Below, one piece after another: positions 13,188 through 23,869 of a DNA stretch of 64,000 nt. Under the pieces are notes generated by a model. It ran no database searches. It was not told where the DNA came from and saw nothing but the letters and a program-made list of their open reading frames with translations. Within the stretch, counting starts at the first letter, position 1. Each line of letters opens with the position of its first letter. The position numbers and the translations under genes are program-made. This DNA is from Ahaetulla prasina (lineage: Eukaryota > Chordata > Lepidosauria > Squamata > Colubridae): assembly GCF_028640845.1 (NCBI RefSeq), contig NC_080540.1, forward strand, positions 263,719,958 through 263,783,957, read 5' to 3'.

Positions 13188-14226
13188 AACATTATCATAT
13201 CACATAGGTAAAGAAAAAGATTGTTTTCATTTGTCATTCATTATTGAGTTTCCAAGCTGTTAAATGTATACAGAATCCTTAAACAAAAATTGCCCAAAAT
13301 ATTGTGGCTGATGAAACAGAAAATTAACAGTGTTAGAATTAAATAATGATAATCAAAGTAAACAATTACCAGTTTTAAAAAAACAAACTTCACATCCTGA
13401 TTAAAAATCAATCTTTTCTCATCCGATAATTCCCCTGAAGTCTCAGGATTATCCAGATAAAACTATAAGAAGAGTCTGGTTGATTTAGGCCACAGGACCA
13501 GACAGTATAAGCACTGATATGATGGTGCCACTGAATGCATCTGGGAAGTTCACAAACTTAGATTTCCAGTAAGTATATTATATGGCTTGTTGTCTATAAT
13601 TCAAGAGCGCATAGTCATCAATATTAATAGTCTATATATCCTGAATACCATTAACATGTCCAATCTTTTTTAGGGGCAGCTAGGCTGCAAAAATTTATAT
13701 AGCCACTAGATGCAAGAGTCACAAAACTCTCTTTTCTGCCTCCTAGTGATGATCGGGACTTTTGTAACCTAGTTCCTGGTCACCCTACTTTTTAAAAACC
13801 ATGGAATTTGACAGTCATTAATATAGGCACAAAGTGTGCTTTCCACTGTTTAAAGTGCACATTGACATATGGGGAGAAAATGATGATGTGTGGGATGTCC
13901 TCACACAAATGTCATGACTCACATAGTTGTATCAGTGGCTTGTATATGTTGCTGTGACTCTATGTCTGTCGTATTTGGGCATTAATTTGATTTGTTCCAG
14001 ATGCCACAGGATATTTGATATGTGTCAGTTAACAACAGAAAGGGTCACAGGCTGAGATATAAGTGAAATACAGATGTAATTTTCACCATTATTCCAGATC
14101 CCAAAGCCAGTGCTTACTTTTCCATGTAATTGCTACAGTACATGAGATTAGCAATGCTTCCAGATTTGGGCTGCAAAAGTCTGAACAAGATGTCTAAAGA
14201 AAGATCTTTGATAGATAAAACCATGA

Positions 14227-14231
<5 letters not shown>
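13188..14231. other. Intergenic sequence, nothing recognised
   Basis: AT-rich sequence without a recognised repeat or gene. Confidence 0.45.

Positions 14232-14257
<26 letters not shown>
14232..14257 (+). repeat. (GT)n microsatellite
   Basis: About 13 GT units. Confidence 0.97.
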
Positions 14258-14258
<1 letters not shown>

Positions 14259-14331
14259 ATATCACTATTCTAAGTTCTTAGGGATTGAAGCAAATAGCCA
14301 GGCACTACTGACATAAAACAGAACTGCTAAC

Positions 14332-14600
14332 CAGTGGTGGGTTTCAAATTTTTTTACTACTGGTTCTGTGGGTGTGGCTTTGTAGGTGTGGTAGGGGAAG
14401 GATACTGTAAAATCTCCATTCCCACCACGCTCCAGGGAAAGGTTACGACAAAATCTCCATTTCCTCCCAATCAGATGGGAATTGGGAGGCATAGAATAGA
14501 TGCCAGTCAGAATTTTTACTACCAATTTTCCAAACTACTCAAAATTTCCACTACTAGTTCTCCAGAACTGGTCAGAACCTGCTGAAACCCACCTTTGCTG
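14332..14600 (-). mobile_element. hAT MITE, family C, copy 1
   Basis: A 269-bp element with CAGTGGTGGGTTTCAA at the left and gaaacccacctttgctg at the right. It is flanked by a perfect 8-bp duplication ctgctaac (14324-14331 and 14601-14608). Its body (ggatactgtaaaatctccat and agttctccagaactg) is the reverse complement of the elements at 43479 and 45288. The short frames on both strands are not genes. Confidence 0.92.
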
Positions 14601-14608
14601 CTGCTAAC

Positions 14609-15362
14609 CCAGCAAAATATTGCAATGTAATCTTAAATGGTGAATAGCACAGAAGAAATGAGAAAGAAGCAAGAGTTAGTTCCATATGAGCTTTCTGCTA
14701 GAAAAGGGGACAATGAGCTGGGCAGGCAAGCAGTAACAATAAAAAGCTATGTAACAAGAAATAATACTGGCTTCAACATCTCCAGCAGCAGCAATATCAC
14801 TATTGTCAGTTGGCTATAAAATGGCTAAGATAAATGTCATGATGATCTACAGAATAGCAGGTTGATAGAAGCAACAGTGAAGAAACCATGAGAGACATGC
14901 AGTATTCACCCATTCAATCTGGTTATCGACTCCATCTATTATCCAAAATTATTATCCAGAATTATGCAAATGTGTTTTGGCTATGCTTTCATGCTTGACA
15001 AATAGGACTTCTCCCCAATCAGGTAAATCTATACCTGGGTCTTGTATTTACAATAAAAAAAATGTACCCACAATGAGTACTATTCAAAGTTTACATTACG
15101 GTCAACTTTTTAACAGAAATACAACCTCCTCTTCCCAGTATTGTGGTCTCAGAAGAACTGAAGTTCTCATTATCTGTGACCAGACTGGTTAAGAATTACA
15201 GCTGTGTACTGCTTTATACAGCACTGGTAACTCTTATTTTAAGAAACTTTAATCAATTATCTTTTCAAAGCAAATTCACACATCAAAATGGGGATCTGCC
15301 TCAAAGCAAAAAATTACATCAGGACGACTCCAAAGCATTTGGGAGATTTTGTGGATTTCCTA
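14609..15362. other. Intergenic sequence, nothing recognised
   Basis: No recognised element. The open frames here are under 130 codons and resemble nothing known. Confidence 0.45.
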
Positions 15363-16088
15363 CTACCGTATCTTTATTTATTATTTATTTATTTATTTAT
15401 TTATTCAAATTTATATACCGCCCTATCTCCCGAAGGACTCAGGGCGGTTCACAGGCAAATAAAACAGCATGTATATACAAATTAAGAAAACCATTAAGAA
15501 AACATATTCAAAAAGCCTGATTATTAAAATAATATAGATATTAAAACCAATTAAAACCCCATAAAATTTAAAAATTTAAAATTAGAAAATTTAAAAAACT
15601 AGTCCAGTCCCGCGCAGATAAATAGGTGTGTTTTAAGCTCGCGACGGAAGGTTCGGAGGTCTGGAAGCTGGCGGAGTCCTGGGGGGAGTTCGTTCCAGAG
15701 GGTGGGAGCCCCCACAGAGAAGGCCCTTCCCCTGGGCGTCGCCAGACGGCACTGTCTAGCTGACGGCACCCTGAGGAGTCCCTCTCTGTGAGAGCGCACG
15801 GACCGGTGAGAGGTATCCGGTCGCAGTAGACGGTCCCGTAAGTAGCCCGGCCCTATGCCATGGAGCGCTTTAAAGGTGGTTACCAGAACCTTGAAGCGCA
15901 CCCGGAAGGCCACAGGTAGCCAGTGCAGTCTGCGCAGGATAGGTGTCATACGGGAGCCACGAGGGGCTCCCTCTATAACCCGCGCAGCCGCATTCTGAAC
16001 TAACTGCAGTCTCCGGATGCCCTTCAAGGGGAGCCCCATGTAGAGAGCATTGCAATAATCCAGGCGAGACGTCACGAGGGCGTGAGAT
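15363..16088 (-). mobile_element. CR1-clade (L3-like) LINE 3' fragment
   Basis: On the minus strand the sequence encodes the end of a CR1-clade ORF2: ALVTSRLDYCNALYMG, LQLVQNAAARVIEG, LRRLHWLPVAFRV, FKALHGIGPGYLRD, through LKTHLFICAGLD. A short 3'UTR with ccgccctgagtccttcggga follows and ends in (ATAAA)n at about 15364-15405. It is 5'-truncated where homology to the 27-30 kb copy stops, near ALVTSR. The frame is open for about 160 codons, so the copy is comparatively young. Confidence 0.92.
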
Positions 16089-16315
16089 TCTAATACACCA
16101 CACAATGTTGCAGACCATGTGTCTGGCCGGTTGTGGGCAAGATGGAATGGTGTGACAGTCTGACACTGATATGAGAACACAGATAATGAGATGTCTCATT
16201 TTGTTGAATTGTCAGCCTATCAGATTTCTTTCAAGGTGGCAGGCCTAATATTATCTGGGTTCATTCACATTCTCAGCTTTCAGCTCTGTTCAGCCTTGTG
16301 CTGTTGGACTACTAC

Positions 16316-16711
16316 TGTCAACTATCCAACTAGCGAACCCAAAATAAGTAAACACTCTCTGCAGCTTTGAATTCCCAAAAGCAAGACTTTATTGATACAC
16401 CACTTTGGTACTGAAGAATCAAAACCAGCTCCGGTTTTCCTGCACAAATGCTTGCCTAGTTAAACAATAGCGTCCCTTTCTCCCCACCCCTGGGTGATCA
16501 CATTTCCCAATTTTGAGACTCCTTTTGTTATGGGAACAGTCCACCTCCGTCTCAAGCATCTGCAGTGATGACTTTGATGGTTTCCAAGCTCTTCCAAGTT
16601 CATGCACAAATTTTCAGCACTCTGTTCTACCCTTCCTTCCCCCCCCCCCAGTTCATTGGCCAGTTGAATAGTGATAAGGTTTGGCAGAAGCAAAGAGGTT
16701 CAGTCATAACA
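16316..16711 (-). mobile_element. Solo LTR of an endogenous retrovirus-like or LTR element
   Basis: The sequence has TG...CA termini (minus strand tgttatgactg to agttgaca) and is flanked by a 5-bp duplication actac (16311-16315 and 16712-16716). Minus-strand sequence near 16390 holds AATAAAGTCTTGC, the usual polyadenylation signal at the R/U5 boundary. No gag, pol or env sequence is adjacent, so it is a recombined single LTR of 396 bp. The family is not identified. Confidence 0.8.
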
Positions 16712-16934
16712 ACTACACTTGTACAAAGTCATCACTCTTGAGTTGAAGCTTACTTTTGCATTCTATATGACTGGAGCAAATTTAATCCTTTTTACATTAC
16801 AGTGAATGAATGGCAAGGTTACACTGATAGGCACTGGTATGAACAGCTGCTACTTTTAAGAATGGAGTGAGTACAAGTCTATGAATGGGACTTATTTGAT
16901 GCCATATTTTTCTCCACAAGATGCCCATTTTTCT

Positions 16935-17185
16935 GATTGTTTTTTTTTTATTTGAATTTATATCCCGCCCTTCTCTGAAGACTCAGGGCGGCTTACATTG
17001 TGTTAAGCAATAGTCTTCATCCATTTGTATATTATATACAAAGTCAACTTTTATTGTCCCCAACAATCTGGGTCCTCATTTTACCTACCTTATAAAGGAT
17101 GGAAGGCTGAGTCAACCTTGGGCCTGGTGGGACTTGAACTTGCAGTAATTGCAAGCAGCTGTGTTAATAACAGACTTTATTGTTA
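16935..17185 (-). mobile_element. tRNA-derived SINE, family S2 core with CR1/L3-like 3' tail
   Basis: Read on the minus strand: a box-B-like agttcaagtcc, the core ccaaggttgactcagccttc shared with the SINE at 8901, a linker, then gccgccctgagtcttcagag and an A-rich tail. That tail matches the 3' end of the CR1/L3 copies at 15.4 and 27.3 kb. The tRNA head is worn. Confidence 0.75.
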
Positions 17186-18039
17186 TAAAGATGTTTCTGC
17201 ATCCTTTCTAATAAATTGATATAAAGGGCAACCAACAAGCCACAACTTTATACACTGAATCCTGATACTGCCCTTCAAAAAAGGGGCCAAACCTGTGAAG
17301 TAACTAAGGTGGCCCTCCCAGAAAAAAATCTGGATAAGAAGCAGCAAAACCCATAATATCAAATTAATTTTTAGTCTTCCAGACTCCAGGCCTATGAAAC
17401 CAGGCTTTGCCAACATGAGTCATTCAGGGTAGCATTGAGCAACATAAAGCCAATCTTGAAGAAGACTTTTCCATGAAAGGCCAAGCTTGCCAAGCTGCTA
17501 TGCCAGCCCTTATGGCACTCCAGAAAACTCAAGGCTCCGAAGGACCAAAGGACAGATCTATGGTACTCCAGAACAAACGTAAACATGTAAGAGTTGTTCA
17601 ACTAGATATGTAAGTGTGGATTTTAGCACACAGGTTCAGCCAACATCTCCAGAAGTAGTTTGCTAGACAAACAGCTTGAATCAAGGTTTACTGGACTTGC
17701 TGGAGAGACATCTTCAGAGGAGGAATAAAGTCAATATTTTGGTATATAAATGAAATAAATAAATACATAAATTAAAAAAAATGGCAGCCATGATCAGGTG
17801 ACCAAAAGCCTGCCTACTTTTAATGTCTGGTGTGCATGTGATGCACTTTACAAATAGACTGGGCTTCAGTTACATGGCTATAACTGGCATCTTGACTTTT
17901 TGAATTACTCCCAGGATGCCCTTGCTTGTTGCATTTTTCCTTTCCTCAGTCTCACTCTCTCAACTTTAAAAGAAAGGCTGGAGGAATATTTTAAAAATAT
18001 TATTTTTGTTAGAGCTTTGAAGCTATGTATCCTGTAAAG
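17186..18039. other. Intergenic sequence, nothing recognised
   Basis: No confident element or gene. Open frames are short. Confidence 0.45.
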
Positions 18040-18144
18040 CAGGGGTCTCCAACCTTGGTCCCTTTAAGACCAAGCAAAGCTGGCTGAGGAACTCTGGGAG
18101 TTGAAGTCCACAAGTCTTAAAGGGACCAAGGTTGGAGACCCCTG
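18040..18144. mobile_element. Palindromic hAT MITE, family A, copy 5
   Basis: A 105-bp inverted repeat with CAGGGGTCTCC and GGAGACCCCTG ends. Flanks ctgtaaag and ccataaag are a worn 8-bp duplication (6 of 8). Confidence 0.85.
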
Positions 18145-18247
18145 CCATAAAGAGTGTACCATGTCAAATCTTTTCATCCCATTTTGCCCCAAAATTAAGT
18201 AGCTTATGCTGTTTGTGTTTTGATGTTTTCCCGTTGTAAGCCTAGAT

Positions 18248-18370
18248 CAGAGGTCTTCAAACTTGGCAGCTTTAAGACTTGTGGAGTTCAACTCCCAAAA
18301 TTCTCCAGCCAGCTAAATTCTGGGAGTTGAAGTCCACAAGTCTTAAAGCTGCCAAGTTTGGGGACCCCTG
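18248..18370. mobile_element. Palindromic hAT MITE, family A, copy 6
   Basis: A 123-bp copy, more diverged (CAGAGGTCTTCAAACTTGGC start). It has a perfect 8-bp duplication gcctagat (18240-18247 and 18371-18378). Only about 100 bp separate it from copy 5. Confidence 0.92.
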
Positions 18371-18378
18371 GCCTAGAT

Positions 18379-19648
18379 GAATCTTATTTCAGTTCCAGTC
18401 TTGAACTGGCTTGAATTAATACTGAATCTTGAATTCCAATCTTGAAGGAAAGCACACTCTCTTAAAAACTCCAGTCTCCATCTTGAATTCACTCATAACT
18501 TATTCACCTAGGCTGATTCATTCTGATTCACTTGAAATTTAATAGAAGGTATGGTCCAACACCTCCGAAGGGCATTAAATTTACAGCAGCATATAAAATA
18601 ACCCAATGAGTTTTAACCATTTGCATTCAAGTTACTTTTCAGTGGGCATCAGCGAAATTAAACCTTTTCAGGCCATTCTATCCTGATTACATTGTATTGT
18701 GCCTTGATCTGTCAGCTAGCAACGGGCACTTCCTCTAAAGAGAAACATGATTCTCTTACATAACAGAATCATGTTAGTTTCTTTTGTCATGCTTGCATTC
18801 CCCGCTTGTCTCTAAAGAAAAATGGATTTTTCAATTTTACAGGAATCTTTTCTTAGCAACCAGTTTTTACAGGAAGTGGGGGCAAAGCTGGGCTTCAGAC
18901 GCTATTCTTGGCAGTATTTCTTTTTTCTTCAGTAAACACAGCCGACAGCAAAATGTCACCTCTCCCTAACAAACAATCAAACCAGATGCAACTGAACTTC
19001 ACAGACTGGTTGACAAGCTCGCCCCAGTGATTCATGCCGCACATTTGGCATCCAAACAGCCAGACAAGCTGTCTCTATTGACATCTGCTCCCCTTCAACA
19101 CATGACTTTTCCCCATGGACTGACTGCCTCATCTCTGGCTAATCCCATCCCTGAGATCACTCTTCTAGTGCCAGGAAGATACATTTTCCAGCATTTTTAC
19201 CCATCAGTTTGCACTGAATATAATGGAAGAAGTTTGCTTTAGGGTTGTTGTTTTTTTTCCTAAGAAGATAATTTGGGAGGAATCCTCGGAGTAGATTACT
19301 ATATTGCAGCCTTCTTTGTAAAGAGACCAACAGATGAATATAATATCACTGTACAATCAAGTCTGCACAGTCTGCAAATTCTCTAGCATCCTATGCTTCA
19401 ATTAAATCTCAAAGAAGACATATCAGGGAGCTCTTCCCACTGAGATTTATCAGCAACAGCACTGATGTCATTGTGCTACTATCACTCAGCAGGATTTTTT
19501 TCTTTGACAAATAGCTGAGAAATTCTTCTTCCCAATGGCTTTGCTCCCAACAGTTCAAAAGGCCATTTCTGCCCAATTCAACTCCTTGAAATCCCACTGT
19601 TATCCATGCCTAGGACATCGAAAGCCCACCATAGCTTGTCCCATCTGC
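18379..19648. other. Intergenic sequence, nothing recognised
   Basis: Unique-looking sequence. Repeated ttgaattc/cttgaa motifs at about 18400-18500 are short and irregular. No gene was recognised. Confidence 0.45.
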
Positions 19649-19656
19649 CTCCAAAT

Positions 19657-20419
19657 CAGGGGTCCCCAACCTTTTAGACCTCAGGGACCACTAAATTCAT
19701 AATTTTAAATCTTGTGGACCACTAATATGATCTGCTTAATGACCAGCTGGGTGGGTGTGGCTAGGTGGTCATGTGACTGGGTGGGCATGACTAATTTGAT
19801 GTCATTCACATTGAGGGGCACCTCGCCGGCCTCTACTCGCCCCTCCCCTCCTACCCATTCCTCCCCTGCCTGTCCAGGCTCCTTAGGGCCCCAACAGGAA
19901 GCAGTTGTTAAAAATAAGCAGCCACCATGAGAAAGAGTTGGCAAAACAGCTGGCTCAGTTCAAGTTGGATCTGACCGAGAAGGAGGCTCAGCAGAAGCAC
20001 CTCACTGAGTATTACAAGCATAGGCTTTCCAAGCAGAGGGAAGACCTGCAGGAGTGCAAGGCCAGGTACCGGCACCTGGATGTTCAGCGGGCTGAGATGG
20101 TCAGCCAGTTCCAGGCCATGATGCAGTCCCATTGGAACAAGGTCCTCCGGCTCTTCACCACCAGCAGCACTTCCTTCCAGCCTTTGCCCAAAGCCCCTCA
20201 CCAGGAGGCTGAAGCAGACCTCAACCCACACAAAAAGACCTTGAAGGGGAGACTCTCTGCAGCAACACAAATGTTCATTACACGTATCCGGTCCAGGGGC
20301 CATAGTTTGAGGACCCCTGATTTAGTGCAATATAAAAAATGCAAATAATTTTTCTGGGGACCACCAAAATTTTCTCGCAGACCATCAGTGGTCCATGGAC
20401 CACCAGTTGGTGACTGCTG
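19657..20419 (+). mobile_element. Non-autonomous hAT transposon carrying a gene fragment, copy 1
   Basis: A 763-bp element with ends CAGGGGTCCCCAACC and GTTGGTGACTGCTG. It is flanked by ctccaaat (19649-19656) and ctctaaat (20420-20427), 7 of 8 matching. No transposase is present. The interior holds an open coiled-coil-like reading frame (listed separately). A second TIR-like motif, ggccatagtttgaggacccctg, lies internally at about 20298-20319, so the element looks composite. It is homologous along its length, in inverted orientation, to 21120-21878. Confidence 0.88.
19929..20250 (+). pseudogene. Captured coiled-coil gene fragment inside a hAT element
   Basis: The + frame is open from at least 19905 to 20348. 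From 19929 it reads as a convincing charged coiled coil: EKELAKQLAQFKLDLTEKE, then KHRLSKQREDLQECKARYRH, then RAEMVSQFQAMMQSHWNKVL, with a Pro/Ser-rich end (SFQPLPKAPHQE). Composition differs from transposon frames and resembles a cytoskeletal or ciliary host protein. I do not recognise the parent gene. Frames beyond about 20250 run into transposon sequence (TPDLVQYKKCK). The homologous part of copy 2 is interrupted by stops and indels. No promoter is visible, so it is most likely a non-functional captured exon or retrocopy, though the copy-1 frame is intact. Confidence 0.6.
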
Positions 20420-20567
20420 CTCTAAATGGTTCTATGTAATAACAGCCCTGGAATTGAGACTTGCATTCCTCCAACGATCAAGAGTTGTTAAATGGATGTG
20501 ATAGTTAACTGGGCATGTATTTTGATGCCTGACCACTGAATTCATATTTTATACTACTGGGAACATA

Positions 20568-20570
<3 letters not shown>

Positions 20571-20633
<63 letters not shown>
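20571..20633 (+). repeat. (TG)n microsatellite
   Basis: About 31 uninterrupted TG units. The length and purity suggest it is highly polymorphic. Confidence 0.98.
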
Positions 20634-20636
<3 letters not shown>

Positions 20637-21111
20637 GAAGGGGCTTCTTGTGGAAGTAACACAATTGTTCCTGACCCAGCTCTCAAGGTAAATAAGTGAG
20701 ATATTTTATTGTCGTAATTAACTGTATTAAAACAGAACCCGCATATTGACATCTTTAGTAACAAATAAATAATGCAAGCAGGAACTCACAATTAGTCTTA
20801 ATGTCTTCTGGAAGAACTTATGTAGACTGCAGCGGCATATTTCCATTTTTAAAGGAACCCCACTGTGGTTCAGTGACACGGATTGGAACATACTTTCATT
20901 TATACTTCCTTGAACAGTAACATTTCCCTACTTCCTACCTTGCAAATACATTGGGGCTGGCAATTTCCTGGATTTCTTTTGCCATGTTAGTTGGGAATTT
21001 TTGGATCTGTCATTTAGGAATTGCAGGTTTAAGAAGATAGATGAAAAAGAATCCATCCACTTACTAGAAATCTCTGTTAGCTTGATCTTTAGACTGATGG
21101 TTTGTTTTATT
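20634..21111. other. Spacer between the two inverted gene-carrying hAT elements
   Basis: Unique-looking sequence of about 480 bp; with the TG tract, some 700 bp separate the two inverted hAT copies. No gene was recognised. Confidence 0.5.
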
Positions 21112-21119
21112 AACTAGGG

Positions 21120-21878
21120 CAGTCGTCACCAACTGGTGGTCCATGGACCACTGGTGGTCCACAAGAAAATTTTGGTGGTCCACAGAAATTTTTTTTGCAT
21201 TTTTTATATTGCACTAAATCAAGGGTCCTCAAACAGGGACAGATACGTGCAGTGAACATTTGTGTTGTTGCAGACCCTCTTCGGGGTCTTTTTGTGTGGT
21301 TGGAGGGGGGCAGAAATTCTGACTTGGGGTCTGCTTCACCCTCCTGGTGCAGGGCTTTGGACCAAGGCTGGAGGGAAGCACCGCTGGTGCCAAAAAGCTG
21401 GAGGGCTTCGTTCCAGTGGGGCTGCATCATGGCCTGGAACTGGCTGACCATCTCAGCCCGCTGAACCTCCAGGTACCAGGCCTTGCACTCCCGCAGGTCT
21501 TCTCTCTGCTTGGAAAGCCTATGTTCCTAGTCCTCAGTGAGGTGCTTCTGCTGAGCCCCCTCAGTCAGATCCTATTTGAACTGAGCTGTTTTGCCAATTC
21601 TCTCTCATGGTGGCTGCTCAGCTCCAACAACTGCTTCCTGTTGGGGCCCTAAGGAGCCCAGGAGGGGAGGCAAGAAGTGGCTGGGAGGGGATGGGCAAGT
21701 AGAGGCTGGCGAGGCACCCCTCGATGTCAGTGCCATCGACTTGCCCACACCCACCCAGTCACATGACTGCCTAGCCACGCCCACCCAGCCAGTCATTAGG
21801 CAGATCATATTAGTGGTCCGCGGGATTTAATATTATGAATTTAGTGGTCCCTGAGGTCCAAAAGGTTGGTGACCTCTG
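21120..21878 (-). mobile_element. Non-autonomous hAT transposon carrying a gene fragment, copy 2
   Basis: A 759-bp element in the opposite orientation to copy 1. Ends are CAGTCGTCACCAAC and GTTGGTGACCTCTG, with a perfect 8-bp duplication aactaggg (21112-21119 and 21879-21886). The minus strand carries the same captured segment (MVSQFQAMMQPHWNEALQLF at about 21400-21451), but upstream of that the frame is broken by a stop where copy 1 has Tyr-Tyr, and by indels. Confidence 0.92.
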
Positions 21879-22147
21879 AACTAGGGCATCATTATCAGCA
21901 TGTTTCTGTAACAGATTCTCTGAAAGACTCAGATTATATTTTCTCTAATCTCTTGTCTCCTGCCATCTATATCCTTGGGTGAGAAACCAGTGGCCTATCA
22001 AAGATGTTGATGTATTTCAACTGTCAGCGTTGCACATTGGCCATGCTGGCTTAGGCTGTTTCAAATTACAGTTTAGTGACATCTGAAGTACCATGTATTT
22101 TCAAACCTTCTCGAGCCTGAAGATTCAGAAGTCATGTAGTCTTTTAG

Positions 22148-22615
22148 AATGTATAGAATAACAGAGTTGCAAGGGACCTTGGAGGTCTTCTAGTCCAACC
22201 CCCTGCTTAGGAAGAAAACCCTACACCACTTCAGACAAATGGTTATCCAATATCTTCTAAAAATTTCCAGTGTTGGAGCATTCACAACTTCTGGATACAA
22301 GTTGGTCCAATGATTAATTGTTCTGTCAGGAAATTTCTCATTAGTTCTAAGTTGCTTCTCTCCTTGATTAGTTTCCACCTATTGCTTCTTGTCCTCAGGT
22401 GCTTTGGAGAATAGCTTGACTCCTTCGTCTTTGTAGCAGCCCCTGAGATATTGGAAGACTGCTATCATGTCACCCCTAGTTCTTCTTTTCATCAGACTAG
22501 ACATACCCAGTTCCAGCAATTGTTCTTTATCTGTTTTAGCCTCCAGCCCCCTAATCATTTTTGTTGCTCTACTCTGCATTCTTTCTAGAGTCTCAACATC
22601 TTTTTAGGAGCCATG
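22148..22615 (-). mobile_element. CR1-type LINE 3' fragment
   Basis: Minus-strand text matches CR1 ORF2 C-terminus plus 3'UTR: RATKMIRGLEAKTDKEQLLE, then MSSLMKRRTRGDMIAVFQYL, ending in ggaccttggaggtcttctag (+ strand), the usual CR1 3' end. Stops and frameshifts are present and the 5' end is truncated. Confidence 0.9.
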
Positions 22616-23216
22616 AACAGTTCAATGTATTCTGAATGTACTACACTATGTGCAAATCAGTTTTCATAGAAATATTAAATTGAAAGCACCCATTTAGGCA
22701 TTATATTCAACTCTCTGTTCAGTTCGGAATCCAAATTAAAGAGTGGATGGTTGTGAGCACAGCCAGTGAGGGGATTCACCAGTTAGTTACACAACTGGCT
22801 CCACTCTGAAAGTGATACCATTGGAAGTTCTTCCGATTTTGTATTTTTTTTTTGTTGTCATAGCCTTAAGGTGGAAAATATATAGCATGTGATTTCCCCC
22901 CCCCCCATTGGATAGTATATGAAAAAAGATAGTATTGTCAAAACATTTTTCTATCTGCCTTGTGAAAGTATGAAGATCAAACCTGACAAAAGCTGAAATA
23001 CGAGCATACCAGAGCACAATAAAATGAAATCATTCTTCAAGAATAAAGACTAAATATTTGCAATTCAGTATGTTTTAAAATATTTGAATCCTGCAGTTCA
23101 CAACCTGTCTATGATATGAGCAAAGATTTCACCCGGCCTTTTGTATCTTGATGAATTATAGCTCCCAGCATGCCAGCTAGCAAAGCCTATAATGACAGAT
23201 CCTGATATTCTTTGAC
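22616..23216. other. Intergenic sequence, nothing recognised
   Basis: Short C-run and T-run at about 22840-22910. No gene or element was recognised. Confidence 0.45.
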
Positions 23217-23224
23217 TTCTAGAG

Positions 23225-23332
23225 CAGGGGTCTCCAACCTTGGCAGCTTTAAGACTTGTGGACTTCAACTCCCAGAATTCCTCAGCCAGCAAAGCCCACA
23301 AGTCTTAAAGCTGCCAAGGTTGGAGACCCCTG
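23225..23332. mobile_element. Palindromic hAT MITE, family A, copy 7
   Basis: A 108-bp inverted repeat with a perfect 8-bp duplication ttctagag (23217-23224 and 23333-23340). Confidence 0.95.
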
Positions 23333-23869
23333 TTCTAGAGGGTCACAACCCACCTCCCCAGTTGATTCAAAAGGAACGCCCACAATGTGGCATGCATTTT
23401 GGTTCACACTTTCAAAATAAATTGGGCTTTTGGTCTGAGCATTACAGGATCTATGCTTAGATCTATGGCATAGGCATATCTTGGTAAGTTGGGAGCTCTG
23501 CATTTCAGCGGTAAAGGTTTTTCACAGAAGCTTATGATTCTGAGAAGAACAGCTGGGTGGAAAGATTCTGGCCTGCAATCCTACAAAATTAATTCTCACT
23601 AAGCCGGAAGCTCTGAATCATATGAAGTCCAGGATATCCATATAGGCTGCTGTGAGCAAGTAGAACTCTTGCTAATGGATTAGTGTATTTGTGTCACAGA
23701 AAGGAATCCGTATGATGAAGGTTGGCCAACTAAAATAAATGCGCTATGAATAAATTTTCAGTAAAAAAAAAGAGAGAGACATTACTCAAAGCAACAATGG
23801 TATTGTTGAATTTCAGAGGATACATGAAGAAATAAACATAAACAGACGGATAGAATCAAGATCATGTGA
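23333..23869. other. Intergenic sequence, nothing recognised
   Basis: No recognised element or gene. Confidence 0.45.

Noticed and set aside
13700..13720. CTCF-like gccactagatgcaag
   Set aside because: Too far from the core consensus; similar weak matches such as ccactagatgac near 6453 recur by chance.
14334..14585. Paired frames of 83 and 86 codons
   Set aside because: They lie wholly inside a hAT MITE with a perfect target duplication.
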